Assembly (NCBI GenBank): GCA_023664945.1
Contig: JAMPER010000001.1
Coordinates: 777,795 to 841,794, forward strand
DNA: 64,000 nucleotides
Direction of reading: 5' to 3'
From: Alistipes senegalensis
GTDB lineage: Bacteria > Pseudomonadota > Gammaproteobacteria > Burkholderiales > Burkholderiaceae_D
A model generated the notes under the pieces. That model searched no databases, had not been told where the DNA came from, and saw nothing but the letters and a program-made list of their open reading frames with translations. The translations under genes and the position numbers were made by a program. Shown one piece after another: positions 34,961-43,679 of the stretch (its first letter is position 1; every line of letters starts with the position of its first letter).

Positions 34961-36664
34961 TTACAGGATATCGCTGGCATAGTCTGCCAGTCTCGAACGC
35001 TCGCCTCTGGCCAGCATGATGTGCCCGCCATGCGCCCACCCGCGAAAGCGGTCTACAATATAGGTAAGCCCGCTGGAGCCTTCTGTCAGATAAGGCGTAT
35101 CAATCTGGGCAATATTGCCCAGGCAAACAATTTTGGTTCCTGGACCGGCACGCGTAATCAGCGTTTTCATTTGCTTTGGCGTCAGGTTTTGTGCTTCGTC
35201 AATAATAAGAAACTTGTCGATAAAGGTTCTGCCACGCATGAAATTCAGCGATTTGATTGAAATGCGGGAGCGAATCAGATCCTGCGTGGCTGCCCGTCCC
35301 CATTCGCCGCCTTCCTGATGGCTTGCCTTGTTAAGCACTTCCATATTGTCGTCAAATGCGCCCATCCATGGAGACATTTTTTCTTCTTCTGTCCCTGGCA
35401 AAAAACCGATATCTTCGCCGACCGGGATGGTAACGCGCGTGATGATGACTTCGTTGTAGCGTTTGGTATCAAGAACCTGGGCAATACCCGCTGCCAGTGT
35501 CAATAATGTTTTGCCTGTACCTGCCTGGCCGACAAGCGTGACGATATCGCATTCCGGATCCATCAGTGCATTGAGAGCAAAATTCTGTTCCCGGTTGCGC
35601 GCCTGGATACCCCAAACATTATTTTTCTGTGAAGAGTAATCGTAAAGCGTTCTTAGTACGGCTGTATTGCCGCTGATTTCTTTTACCTGGGCATAAAAAG
35701 GCGTTTCTCCGCTTTCTGCTTCCAGATAGACAAACTGGTTTATGCTCATGGCAGAAACCAACGGCCCGGCAATACGGTAAAAGGTTCGATTAGCGCCATG
35801 GTGGCCGGTTTCCTGCCAAGATTCAATGTGTTTGCCATGGGTTTCCCAAAAATTGCCTGGCAATTCCAAAATTCCGGAATAAAGGAGATCAGAATCTTCA
35901 AGAACCTGATCGTTAAAATAGTCTTCTGCAGCCAAGCCGAGTGCGCGCGCCTTAATGCGCATATTGATATCTTTTGAAACCAGAATGACAGCGCGTTTCG
36001 GAAAAGCTGCGGTTAATGCCGTGACAATCCCTAAGATCTGGTTATCTCCTTTGTCGCTTGGTAATCCTTTCGGTAATTCGGCAGGTTGCAAACGTGTCTG
36101 GAAATAGAGACGGCCGCCAGCTTCCTTGTTGCCAAGTTTATCAAGCGGGATACCTTCGTCCAGGCGCGACTCATCAATATCTGCTACCAAGGCATCAAGG
36201 TAACGTGCTACCTGACGAACATTGCGTGCTTCGTCAGAAGCGCCTCGTTTGTGATTATCCATTTCTTCCAGTGCCATCATGGGAAGGAAAATGTCATGTT
36301 CCTCAAAACGAAAAAGCGCTGTCGGATCGTGCATCAATACATTGGTATCCAGCACAAACATTTTGGATTCCCCCGATTTGCTTGCCGCGCGGCTTAAAGG
36401 AGATTGGAGCATTGTGCCGGTCAGTTTTTTCTTTGGCTGTTTATATGGTGTTTTTGTTACATCAACTGACGGTATAACATTTGCTGCAGAGGTTGCTGAA
36501 ACAACTTTTGATGCTACCTGTTGAGGCATTTTTTTCACTGGTACGGCTGCTTTGGATTTGGCTTGTGTTGTCCGGCGACCTGGTTTCTTTGGAGATTTTG
36601 TGGCTTTTACATCGTCCGGTGTCAGCATGTCAGCTGGTTTTGTCGGCATTTTGGGAAGGGACAT
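34961..36664 (-). CDS. PIN-PhoH fusion protein (PhoH2 type)
   Basis: The 567-residue protein has an Ala/Lys/Thr-rich disordered N-terminus (1-100), then a PIN endoribonuclease domain (FVLDTNVLMHDP near 104, DMRIKAR-type conserved acidic residues). A C-terminal PhoH-like P-loop ATPase has Walker A VGQAGTGKTLL and Walker B FLIIDEAQNLTP. PhoH2 proteins are reported RNA helicase/RNase combinations. The ATG at 36664 is preceded by GAGGTTG. The long N-terminal low-complexity region is unusual but common in beta-proteobacteria. Confidence 0.93.
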   Translation of the reverse strand: MSLPKMPTKPADMLTPDDVKATKSPKKPGRRTTQAKSKAAVPVKKMPQQVASKVVSATSAANVIPSVDVTKTPYKQPKKKLTGTMLQSPLSRAASKSGESKMFVLDTNVLMHDPTALFRFEEHDIFLPMMALEEMDNHKRGASDEARNVRQVARYLDALVADIDESRLDEGIPLDKLGNKEAGGRLYFQTRLQPAELPKGLPSDKGDNQILGIVTALTAAFPKRAVILVSKDINMRIKARALGLAAEDYFNDQVLEDSDLLYSGILELPGNFWETHGKHIESWQETGHHGANRTFYRIAGPLVSAMSINQFVYLEAESGETPFYAQVKEISGNTAVLRTLYDYSSQKNNVWGIQARNREQNFALNALMDPECDIVTLVGQAGTGKTLLTLAAGIAQVLDTKRYNEVIITRVTIPVGEDIGFLPGTEEEKMSPWMGAFDDNMEVLNKASHQEGGEWGRAATQDLIRSRISIKSLNFMRGRTFIDKFLIIDEAQNLTPKQMKTLITRAGPGTKIVCLGNIAQIDTPYLTEGSSGLTYIVDRFRGWAHGGHIMLARGERSRLADYASDIL

Positions 36665-36763
36665 CGCAACCTCAGTTAATTGATTGCAAGGGAAATATCT
36701 GACGCTCTTGCAGAAATTTGGTAATAACAAACAGACCAGTCTGTCAGGGCAATATTGGGTCTG

Positions 36764-37246
36764 TTAACCTTGTCCGGCAATTTTTTTGACAGCCTGGAGC
36801 ACTTCTTCAACGTGGCCTTCTACCCTGAGCCCACGCCATTCTGCGATCAATTTGCCATTCGGATCAATCAGGAAGGTGCTGCGTTCTATGCCGCGCACCA
36901 GTTTGCCGTAATTTTTCTTGGTTTTCATGACGCCAAACAGTTCACAAACGGATTCATCCGTATCGGAAACGAGCGGAAAAGGAAAGTCATATTTTTGTAT
37001 GAATCCCTCGTGTGAACGCATGCTGTCCCGGCTGACGCCAACAATAGCGGCACCTGCCTTGATGAAATCGTCATATCGGTCGCGGAAGTCAATACCTTGC
37101 TGGGTACAGCCTGGCGTATTGTCGCGGGGATAAAAATAAATTACCAGTATTTTCCCACGATAGTCTGACAGCGAAAAACGCCCCCCGGTAGCTTCGGCCT
37201 GGAAGTCCGGTACATTTTGGTCAAGGATAACCGATTGCTGGGTCAT
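36764..37246 (-). CDS. bcp: Thioredoxin-dependent peroxiredoxin, Bcp type, lacking the resolving Cys
   Basis: The 160-residue AhpC/TSA-fold peroxiredoxin has its peroxidatic Cys47 in PRDNTPGCTQQ. In E. coli Bcp a resolving Cys lies five residues on; here that position is Ile52 and no other Cys is nearby, so this is a 1-Cys type needing an external thiol. It reduces H2O2 and organic hydroperoxides. It stands 99 bases from phoH on the same strand. Confidence 0.93.
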   Translation of the reverse strand: MTQQSVILDQNVPDFQAEATGGRFSLSDYRGKILVIYFYPRDNTPGCTQQGIDFRDRYDDFIKAGAAIVGVSRDSMRSHEGFIQKYDFPFPLVSDTDESVCELFGVMKTKKNYGKLVRGIERSTFLIDPNGKLIAEWRGLRVEGHVEEVLQAVKKIAGQG

Positions 37247-37332
37247 AATTGTTCCTGATTCTTTAGAGTCATTTCAGATTATGCCTATTTCTGTCAGGCA
37301 AGCATAGGGGCATAGATAAAAAGTCCTGTGAA

Positions 37333-37713
37333 TCATGCGGGATTTTCCATAAAAAGTGCCAGGGCAATACGGCGGCCCTCCGACAGAAGCAGATTAAATG
37401 TGCGGCAAGCGGCCAGCGTGGTCATGGATTCAACGCCTATTTTTTCCGAGGCCAGTTTGAAGAGCAGTTTTTGCGGGAGAAAGCGGTAACCGTTACCAGT
37501 GCCTACTATTAGCAAATCAGGCTGCGTGGCGAGGATATCCCGGAAATCATGAATATCCAGTTCATCCAGAGAAGATACCGGCCATAGAGCAGGAGCGGTA
37601 TCTGGAAGAATAATCAGGTTATGGGTATAACGGATATGGTTAATGACAATGCCTTGTTCGTCATAGGACGTGATAGCACCGAGAACCGGCGCCGAGTCTG
37701 GATGCAATTCCAT
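37333..37713 (-). CDS. Mth938-like domain protein (DUF498/NDUFAF3 family)
   Basis: From ATG 37713 the product is 126 residues with ITSYDEQGIVINHIRYTHNLII, LLIVGTGNGYRFLP and GVESMTTLAACRTFNLLLSEGRRIALAL, the order of the Mth938 fold. The mitochondrial homologue NDUFAF3 helps assemble complex I; bacterial roles are unclear. The frame extends upstream without a better start. In Burkholderiales it often stands next to alaA, as here. Confidence 0.88.
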   Translation of the reverse strand: MELHPDSAPVLGAITSYDEQGIVINHIRYTHNLIILPDTAPALWPVSSLDELDIHDFRDILATQPDLLIVGTGNGYRFLPQKLLFKLASEKIGVESMTTLAACRTFNLLLSEGRRIALALFMENPA

Positions 37714-37938
37714 ATAATTTTGGCTCAATAGAGCAAATATTGGTTTTGGAAGGACAGTATTAAAGAAAAAACAGCAAAAAGACAACAGGCAGAAAGCAAA
37801 ACCGGCAAGAAAAACGCTATGACGGCTATAAAGGTGTAAACTGGTTACCCCGTATTAACTGAGGTAGGCGTCTGTCGTAATCAATATTGCTTCATGGCAA
37901 TATTGTCCGTGTCGGCATCGCAGGTTAGGAGAAGAAAG

Positions 37939-39225
37939 ATGAAACCAGTGAAAAAATCCGAGAAACTGCTTGAGGTTTGCTATGACATCCGTGGACCGGT
38001 TCTGGAGCGGGCGCGTCAGATGGAAGCGGAAGGACAAAAACTTATGAAGCTGAATATTGGCAATGTAGCCGTATTCGGTTTTGATCCACCGGAAGAAATT
38101 GTCCAGGACATGATCAACAATATTCAGAATGCGGCGGGCTACACGGATTCCAAGGGCTTGTTTGCGCCCCGCAAGGCGATTATGCAATACACGCAGGAGA
38201 AAAAAATCAATGGCGTGGAAATTGAGGATATCTATCTTGGCAACGGCGCATCAGAGCTGATTGTCATGTCTATGCAGGGTTTGCTGGATCGTGGAGACGA
38301 GGTTCTGGTACCTGCGCCTGATTATCCGCTCTGGACAGCAGCTGTCTCGCTTTCCAGCGGCAAACCGGTTCATTATATTTGCGATGAAGAAAATGAATGG
38401 CTGCCGGATATTGAGGATATGCGCAGCAAAATAACAGACCGGACCAAAGCGATTGTTGTGATTAACCCGAATAATCCGACAGGAGCGCTGTATCCGGTAG
38501 AAACGCTTCAGCAGATTGTCAATCTGGCGCGGGAACATGAGCTTATCATTTTTGCAGACGAGATTTATGACAAGTGTCTGTATGATGGCGCAACACATAC
38601 CTCGATTGCCTCGCTGGCCGATGATGTTTTGTTTATCACACTAAACGGATTGTCCAAAAATTATCGTTCCTGCGGGTACCGGGCAGGGTGGATGGTCGTC
38701 TCGGGCGAGAAAAGACATGCTAGGGATTATATTGCCGGGCTGAATATGCTGGCTTCCATGCGGCTGTGTGCCAATGTACCCGGCCAGTTTGCCATCCAGA
38801 CAGCTTTGGGCGGCTACCAGAGCATTAATGATCTGGTAGCGCCGACCGGGCGTCTGTCACGCCAGCGTGATATGGCTTATAACCTCCTTTCTGCCATACC
38901 GGGGGTAAGTTGCGTCAAACCCAAGGCCTCGCTTTATATTTTCCCGCGTCTTGATCCCGAGATTTATCCGATCAGGGACGACCAGCAATTTGCCTATGAG
39001 CTGCTGGAAGAGGAAAAGGTGCTGATTGTGCAAGGCACCGGTTTTAACTGGATTGCACCGGATCATTTCCGGGTTGTCTTCCTGCCTACATCAGATGATC
39101 TTGAAGAAGCGATACGACGGCTTGCCCGTTTCCTGGAAAATTACCGCAAGCGTTGCGGAACGGATCGGTTGCTTGCTGGAGATAGGAAAGAGAAAAAAGA
39201 GAAAAGCAATTTAAGACTGGCATAA
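37939..39225 (+). CDS. alaA: Alanine-synthesising aminotransferase AlaA
   Basis: This 428-residue class I PLP aminotransferase makes alanine from pyruvate and glutamate. Visible are the GYTDSKGLFAPRKAI and GNGASELI cofactor region, NPNNPTGALY, FADEIYDKC and the PLP lysine Lys240 in LNGLSKNYRSCGYRAGW. AGGAG precedes the ATG at 37939. The Lys/Arg-rich C-terminal tail after about 405 is longer than in E. coli AlaA (405 residues). A terminator follows at 39248, so hom has its own promoter. Confidence 0.95.
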   Translation: MKPVKKSEKLLEVCYDIRGPVLERARQMEAEGQKLMKLNIGNVAVFGFDPPEEIVQDMINNIQNAAGYTDSKGLFAPRKAIMQYTQEKKINGVEIEDIYLGNGASELIVMSMQGLLDRGDEVLVPAPDYPLWTAAVSLSSGKPVHYICDEENEWLPDIEDMRSKITDRTKAIVVINPNNPTGALYPVETLQQIVNLAREHELIIFADEIYDKCLYDGATHTSIASLADDVLFITLNGLSKNYRSCGYRAGWMVVSGEKRHARDYIAGLNMLASMRLCANVPGQFAIQTALGGYQSINDLVAPTGRLSRQRDMAYNLLSAIPGVSCVKPKASLYIFPRLDPEIYPIRDDQQFAYELLEEEKVLIVQGTGFNWIAPDHFRVVFLPTSDDLEEAIRRLARFLENYRKRCGTDRLLAGDRKEKKEKSNLRLA

Positions 39226-39247
39226 TTGCTTGGGGAGTCAGAAAAAC

Positions 39248-39288
39248 AGCCGGGATGGAATCGTTTTTAACGGTCTCCCGGCTTTTTA
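39248..39288 (+). terminator. Terminator after alaA
   Basis: AGCCGGGA (39248-39255) and TCCCGGCT (39276-39283) form an 8-bp stem followed by TTTTAAT. Confidence 0.8.
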
Positions 39289-39410
39289 ATTTGCTGTCAG
39301 ACACTCATTTCAGGAAAGGATTTTAAGATAGCGGGTAATATCGGGAGTATTGACACAGGCAAAACCAATGGTTATCTTGGCCCATTCATTTTTCACTTAT
39401 AACAGCAGAT

Positions 39411-40721
39411 ATGGAACCACTCAGAGTAGGATTGCTGGGTATCGGAACCGTAGGTTCTGGTACCTGGGAGGTATTAAAGCGCAATCAGGCGGAAATCCGG
39501 GGACGGGCCGGAAGGGATATCCGGATTACTATGGTGGCGGATCGTAATCCGGCGCGTGCCAGAGAAATTACCAGAGGCGAATGCGAGGTAGTGGAAGACG
39601 GCAACCTTATTGTCACCCATCCTGATATTGATATCGTTATTGAGCTGATTGGCGGTTATGATGCGGCTCGTGATTTTGTGCTGAAAGCTATTGAGAATGG
39701 CAAGCATGTTGTTACAGCAAACAAGGCGCTTTTGGCAGTTCATGGTAATGAAATTTTCCGGGCCGCCCAGGAAAAGGGCGTAACCGTTGCTTTTGAAGCT
39801 GCTGTGGCTGGCGGTATCCCGATTATCAAGGCGCTTCGTGAAGGGTTGACAGCCAATCGCATTGAGTGGATAGCTGGCATTATCAATGGCACAACCAATT
39901 TTATCCTTTCCGAGATGAGGGAAAAAGGGCTGGAATTTGATGTTGTCTTAAAAGAGGCGCAGGCGCTTGGATATGCCGAAGCTGACCCGACCTTTGATAT
40001 TGAAGGGATTGATGCGGCGCACAAGGCAACATTGATGTCTGCCATTGCGTTTGGCATTCCTGTCCAGTTTGACAAAGCCTATGTTGAGGGAATTACCAGG
40101 CTGGATGCACTGGATATCCGCTATGCAGAACAGCTTGGCTACCGCATCAAGCTCCTGGGCATTACAAAACGTATGCCTGGCGGGATTGAGTTACGGGTAC
40201 ACCCGGCGCTGATTCCTGCTTCCCGTTTGATTGCCAATGTGGAAGGAGCCATGAACGCAGTGCTGGTCAATAGCGATGCGGTTGGCGCAACACTGTATTA
40301 TGGCAAGGGCGCAGGGGCTGAACCTACCGCTTCTGCTGTTATTGCGGATTTGGTGGATATCGCGCGTGTTGAAGCGGTTAAGCCGGAGTATCGCGTTCCT
40401 CACCTGGCTTTCCAGCCGGATGCCATGAATAATACGCCGGTGCTGCCCATGTCAGAAGTCACGACAAGCTATTATCTTAGAATGAAGGTTCAGGATCAGC
40501 CAGGCGTTTTGGCCGAGATTACCCGTATTTTGGCTGACCTGGGAATTTCTATCAATGCCTTCCTTCAGAAAGAGCCGATAGAAGGCGAAACACTGGTTGA
40601 TATTATTGTTCTGACACATCAGACTCAGGAAAAAAATATTGATGCCGCGATTGGCAGGATCCAGCAGATTGATACTGTTATGGGAAAGGTTACCCGTATC
40701 CGTCTTGAAGAACTGGAGTAA
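39411..40721 (+). CDS. hom: Homoserine dehydrogenase with ACT domain
   Basis: The 436-residue enzyme reduces aspartate semialdehyde to homoserine, for Met, Thr and O-acetylhomoserine supply. It has an N-terminal NAD(P) motif (LLGIGTVGSGTW), the catalytic domain with KALREGLTANRIEWIAGIINGTTNFIL split over two conserved blocks, ADPTFDIEGIDAAHK, and a C-terminal ACT domain from about 350 (KVQDQPGVLAEITRIL) for feedback control. The usual downstream thrC is absent here. Its product feeds the MetY reaction encoded at 56513. Confidence 0.96.
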   Translation: MEPLRVGLLGIGTVGSGTWEVLKRNQAEIRGRAGRDIRITMVADRNPARAREITRGECEVVEDGNLIVTHPDIDIVIELIGGYDAARDFVLKAIENGKHVVTANKALLAVHGNEIFRAAQEKGVTVAFEAAVAGGIPIIKALREGLTANRIEWIAGIINGTTNFILSEMREKGLEFDVVLKEAQALGYAEADPTFDIEGIDAAHKATLMSAIAFGIPVQFDKAYVEGITRLDALDIRYAEQLGYRIKLLGITKRMPGGIELRVHPALIPASRLIANVEGAMNAVLVNSDAVGATLYYGKGAGAEPTASAVIADLVDIARVEAVKPEYRVPHLAFQPDAMNNTPVLPMSEVTTSYYLRMKVQDQPGVLAEITRILADLGISINAFLQKEPIEGETLVDIIVLTHQTQEKNIDAAIGRIQQIDTVMGKVTRIRLEELE

Positions 40722-40847
40722 ACCCTGACAGAAGGATGATGCAGTGTTGCAGCATTGATGAAAAGTCTTGCAGAAAGGCAGGGTTATCCATCAGAATAAT
40801 CCTGACAGGCGCAGGAGTGATTCCGTAGTCAGATAAAAGGGTATGGC

Positions 40848-41303
40848 ATGTTCAAGAAAATCCTCATTCCTACAGATGGTTCCGAAACATCGCTGGCCGC
40901 CGCATTGGATGGAGTGGCTTTTGCAGCTGACAACCATGCCGAAGTAATTGGCATATATGTTGCACCTGAATACCAGTATCCGGTTTATATTGAAATTGTT
41001 CCGCCTACTTATCCGCTGGAAGAGGAATACCACGGCTTGATGAAAAAAATGGGGCAGGAATATCTCAAACCGATACAGGATGCAGCTGAAAAGGCCGGCC
41101 TCGTTTATTCCAGCCAGTTTGCCTTTTCGGATAATGCAGCCCAGGCACTGGCCCGAACGGCAGAAGAATTGGAATGTGACCTGATTTTTATGGGGTCGCA
41201 CGGCCGTTCAGGTTTGGGCCAGCTAATTTTGGGCAGCGTAACATCCAAAGTGCTTTCGTTGTGCAAGATCCCCGTTCTGGTGGACCGGCCCAGAAAGAAA
41301 TAA
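40848..41303 (+). CDS. Universal stress protein UspA family
   Basis: The 151-residue protein begins FKKILIPTDGSETS and ends with the ATP-binding signature GSHGRSGLGQLILGSVTSKVL, so it is the nucleotide-binding type. It has a 20-residue insertion around 40-60 (PPTYPLEEEYHG). It probably acts in the cytoplasm in stress survival. It stands as a single gene with its own terminator. Confidence 0.93.
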   Translation: MFKKILIPTDGSETSLAAALDGVAFAADNHAEVIGIYVAPEYQYPVYIEIVPPTYPLEEEYHGLMKKMGQEYLKPIQDAAEKAGLVYSSQFAFSDNAAQALARTAEELECDLIFMGSHGRSGLGQLILGSVTSKVLSLCKIPVLVDRPRKK

Positions 41304-41319
41304 TATTCAGTGTGCAATA

Positions 41320-41350
41320 AAAAACGGCCGTTAAAATCGGCCGTTTTTTA
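41320..41350 (+). terminator. Terminator after the uspA-family gene
   Basis: ACGGCCG (41324-41330) and CGGCCGT (41338-41344) form a 7-bp GC stem, extended by A-T pairs and followed by TTTTTT. Confidence 0.88.
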
Positions 41351-41506
41351 TGCGGCAGGCAACAGATAGGCGTGCTTGCCTGGCAGCGTATTTTTTCTGG
41401 GAAAGGCTGTTATATTAGGTACTGATTGTTATTATCCGGCAGGGTACGGGGCATTATGCTCAAACAGGATAACCTCAGGAAAGCAAAGAGGAGCAGGAAG
41501 GTGAAA

Positions 41507-42118
41507 ATGAAAATGAAATGGAAAGGGATATTGGCTGTTATTCTGTTTATGGGAGTAAATATAGCCACTGCAGGATGGGCAGATGAAACAAAGCATTCCC
41601 CAACAGGAGAACGGGTTGTTTATTCCATGAAGGATATTTTGCCGCTTTATCGAGAAAGAGCTGAACAGGGAGAGGCAGACGCGCAGCTCATGATGGGGCA
41701 GGTCTATGCTATGGGCGATATGGTTAAGGCAGATATGGCGCAGGCTTTTTCCTGGTTCATGAAAGCAGCACAGCAAAATCATGCGGAGGCGCAGTTCAGG
41801 GTTGCTGAAATGTATTTGTATGGACAAGGTGTTGATCAGAATTTCAGCCATGCGGAAAAGTGGGCAAAGAAATCCGCAGAACAGGGGTATGCAGATGGGG
41901 AATATCTTCTTGGGTTACTTTATGCTGAAGGAAAAGGCATGCAGGAAGACTGGAATGCAGCCGTAATCTGGTTATGCCGTGCTGCGGAAAAAGGGAACCG
42001 GAAAGCCATTGATGTGCTTGACACACGGACATTGACAGGCGACATTTCCCCTGCTCGTGGCGGAGAGGGCGTTACCGACTGGTGTCGCTGTACATCAGGA
42101 CGGTCAGGCGATTGCTGA
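41507..42118 (+). CDS. Exported Sel1-like repeat protein, possibly frameshifted at the end
   Basis: From ATG 41507 (GGAAGG upstream) the product is 203 residues with a signal peptide (about 1-24) and three to four Sel1 repeats, for example EADAQLMMGQVYAMGDMVKAD and AQFRVAEMYLYGQGVDQNFSHA. After about residue 175 the reading becomes Cys/Gly-rich and unlike the family. In the +1 frame the DNA instead reads QDGQAIADWYRVAMRQTAENQ, a repeat-like stretch ending at 42179. A one-base frameshift near 42000-42060 is therefore likely, natural or a sequencing error. Confidence 0.75.
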   Translation: MKMKWKGILAVILFMGVNIATAGWADETKHSPTGERVVYSMKDILPLYRERAEQGEADAQLMMGQVYAMGDMVKADMAQAFSWFMKAAQQNHAEAQFRVAEMYLYGQGVDQNFSHAEKWAKKSAEQGYADGEYLLGLLYAEGKGMQEDWNAAVIWLCRAAEKGNRKAIDVLDTRTLTGDISPARGGEGVTDWCRCTSGRSGDC

Positions 42119-42159
42119 TTGGTATCGGGTTGCCATGCGGCAAACCGCAGAAAACCAGT

Positions 42160-42603
42160 ATGGAAATTATCAAAATTGAGAATAGAAGCAGGATACTGCT
42201 TGAGCAGCTTATTGAGATATGGGAAAAATCGGTAAGAGAAACGCATTCTTTCCTCTCGTCGCAGGAAATAGCGGAAATTGGAAAGTATGTGCCACAGGCT
42301 TTAAACGATGTCCCACACCTGATTATTGCGGAAAATGACAGGAAAATGCCGGTTGCATTTATGGGCATAGCAGGACAAAAACTGGAAATGCTTTTTATTC
42401 ATCCTTCCGAACAAAAGCAGGGACTGGGGAAAAAACTGATGCAATATGCCATGAAAGAATATGCTGTTAATGAATTAACCGTGAATGAACAGAATCTGTA
42501 TGCAAGAAAATTTTATGAGTGTACAGGATTTCAGGTGTATAAAAGAACACAGAGAGATGAGCAGGGTAACCCATATCCTCTTTTGTTTATGCGGTTGATT
42601 TGA
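42160..42603 (+). CDS. GNAT acetyltransferase
   Basis: The 147-residue protein has the acetyl-CoA loop QKQGLGKKLMQYAM (motif A) and YARKFYECTGFQVYKRT (motif B), close to the YjaB/PhnO-like small GNATs. It starts at ATG 42160, without a strong ribosome binding site, inside the probable extended end of the Sel1 gene, so the two may be coupled. The substrate is unknown. Confidence 0.85.
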   Translation: MEIIKIENRSRILLEQLIEIWEKSVRETHSFLSSQEIAEIGKYVPQALNDVPHLIIAENDRKMPVAFMGIAGQKLEMLFIHPSEQKQGLGKKLMQYAMKEYAVNELTVNEQNLYARKFYECTGFQVYKRTQRDEQGNPYPLLFMRLI

Positions 42604-42804
42604 AATTTCTTCCTGTACGGGACAATATGGGATCTTTTCAGGCAAGCATGCTTGGCGTAATAGCCGTGTACAAAAAGATTGTATGTTTCTTCTTTTTTCC
42701 TGTTTGAGTCGAAATTTGTTTGAATAGTTTTATCAGGAAGATTTGTTTTATTTGGAAAAATTTCTCTTCAGGATGAGTATATAAATTTTGTTATAAATAT
42801 GCTA

Positions 42805-42947
42805 TGCACCAATGACAGAAGAAAGGGAATGGTAAACTTAATAAATTCATCGTTTTTAGAAAGTTATTTTTAGGTCTGGCCTTGTCTGTGGCCTGGCCTG
42901 ATTTTAACCGGACAGAATTCCCACTGAATTTTGTCCGGTCTTTTTTC
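42805..42947 (+). ncRNA. Candidate small RNA
   Basis: AT-rich promoter-like sequence (TATAAA, TATGCT at 42798-42803) is followed about 140 bases later by a strong terminator, with no good coding frame between. The only frame with a ribosome binding site is 14 codons (42829-42873). A small regulatory RNA or tiny peptide message would explain the terminator. No Rfam class is recognised. Confidence 0.28.
42907..42946 (+). terminator. Orphan Rho-independent terminator
   Basis: ACCGGACA (42907-42914) and TGTCCGGT (42932-42939), with an inner AATT/AATT pairing, are followed by CTTTTTT. No protein gene ends nearby. Confidence 0.8.
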
Positions 42948-43068
42948 TGATTTATCCCTTTCCAATACTATGACAACCCCTTGGTAATCCGTTTCAGGAA
43001 TAGGAGAAGAGGGTATCCAGTATATGGGTTATTTCGGTTTGATACAGGAAAAGACAGAGGCTATTGGA

Positions 43069-43413
43069 TCATGTGTCGGCAGGGATTTCCGGATAGCAGA
43101 GTAATCTGAAACAGTGGCAAACTATGACAGAAGGTTCTTCCTTGGGGAGATGATAAAGTTCCTCAATGTTTTCTACATCTTTTCCCAGCAGAATGACAAA
43201 TGCCGCCCGCGCATGGCAATCTGCCACATCCAGGGATGTTTGTGTATTAACGGTATTCATCAGGACAGGACACAATATCCCAGCGAGCTGATCAGCATAG
43301 AGAGACGATCCAGCCCGGTATAGGCAAAAATGTTTTTTCTGATAGATAGCATCAAGGCAGGGGATTATTGTATTCTTTCTCCTGATCCCGGGATGTAGAA
43401 AAATAGGAACCAT
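43069..43413 (-). CDS. Hypothetical protein, doubtful
   Basis: A 114-codon frame encodes a Cys-containing protein. Its second half looks protein-like (SLDVADCHARAAFVILLGK, VENIEELYHLPKEEPS), while the first 40 residues are poor. No ribosome binding site fits the ATG at 43413. It could be a degraded gene whose C-terminal half survives. I do not recognise a family. Confidence 0.35.
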   Translation of the reverse strand: MVPIFLHPGIRRKNTIIPCLDAIYQKKHFCLYRAGSSLYADQLAGILCPVLMNTVNTQTSLDVADCHARAAFVILLGKDVENIEELYHLPKEEPSVIVCHCFRLLCYPEIPADT

Positions 43414-43582
43414 ACTGTGTGGTGTCTATTTTATTTGCCTGGAATGTTTTGCCGCATTACCTTGTTCTTATGGTTTATATCCGCATAAAAGTGTTTTAAA
43501 TATATTGAATCTTCTAATCTGCATCTCTGATAGTAATTGGGCGATTTTGGAAAAAGAGAAATTGGCTTTTTTGTAGTGGTAT

Positions 43583-43627
43583 TTTGAAAAAATAATTATC
43601 CTGCCAGCGTCATGCCGGCAGGATAAT
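43583..43627 (-). terminator. Terminator after the OmpA-like lipoprotein gene
   Basis: ATTATCCTGCC (43595-43605) and GGCAGGATAAT (43617-43627) form an 11-bp stem. On the minus strand it is followed by TATTTTTTC. Confidence 0.85.
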
Positions 43628-43679
43628 TTGTTGGTTATTTTCCCGGATAAAACGGGATAAATTATTCTCCTGGAAAATA

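Larger units (their letters stand above)
42604..43068. other. Intergenic region with orphan terminator
   Basis: No gene longer than 14 codons is supported here. A promoter-like AT-rich tract (about 42790-42803) and a strong terminator (42907-42946) bracket about 140 bases. The remainder is AT-rich and featureless. Confidence 0.4.
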
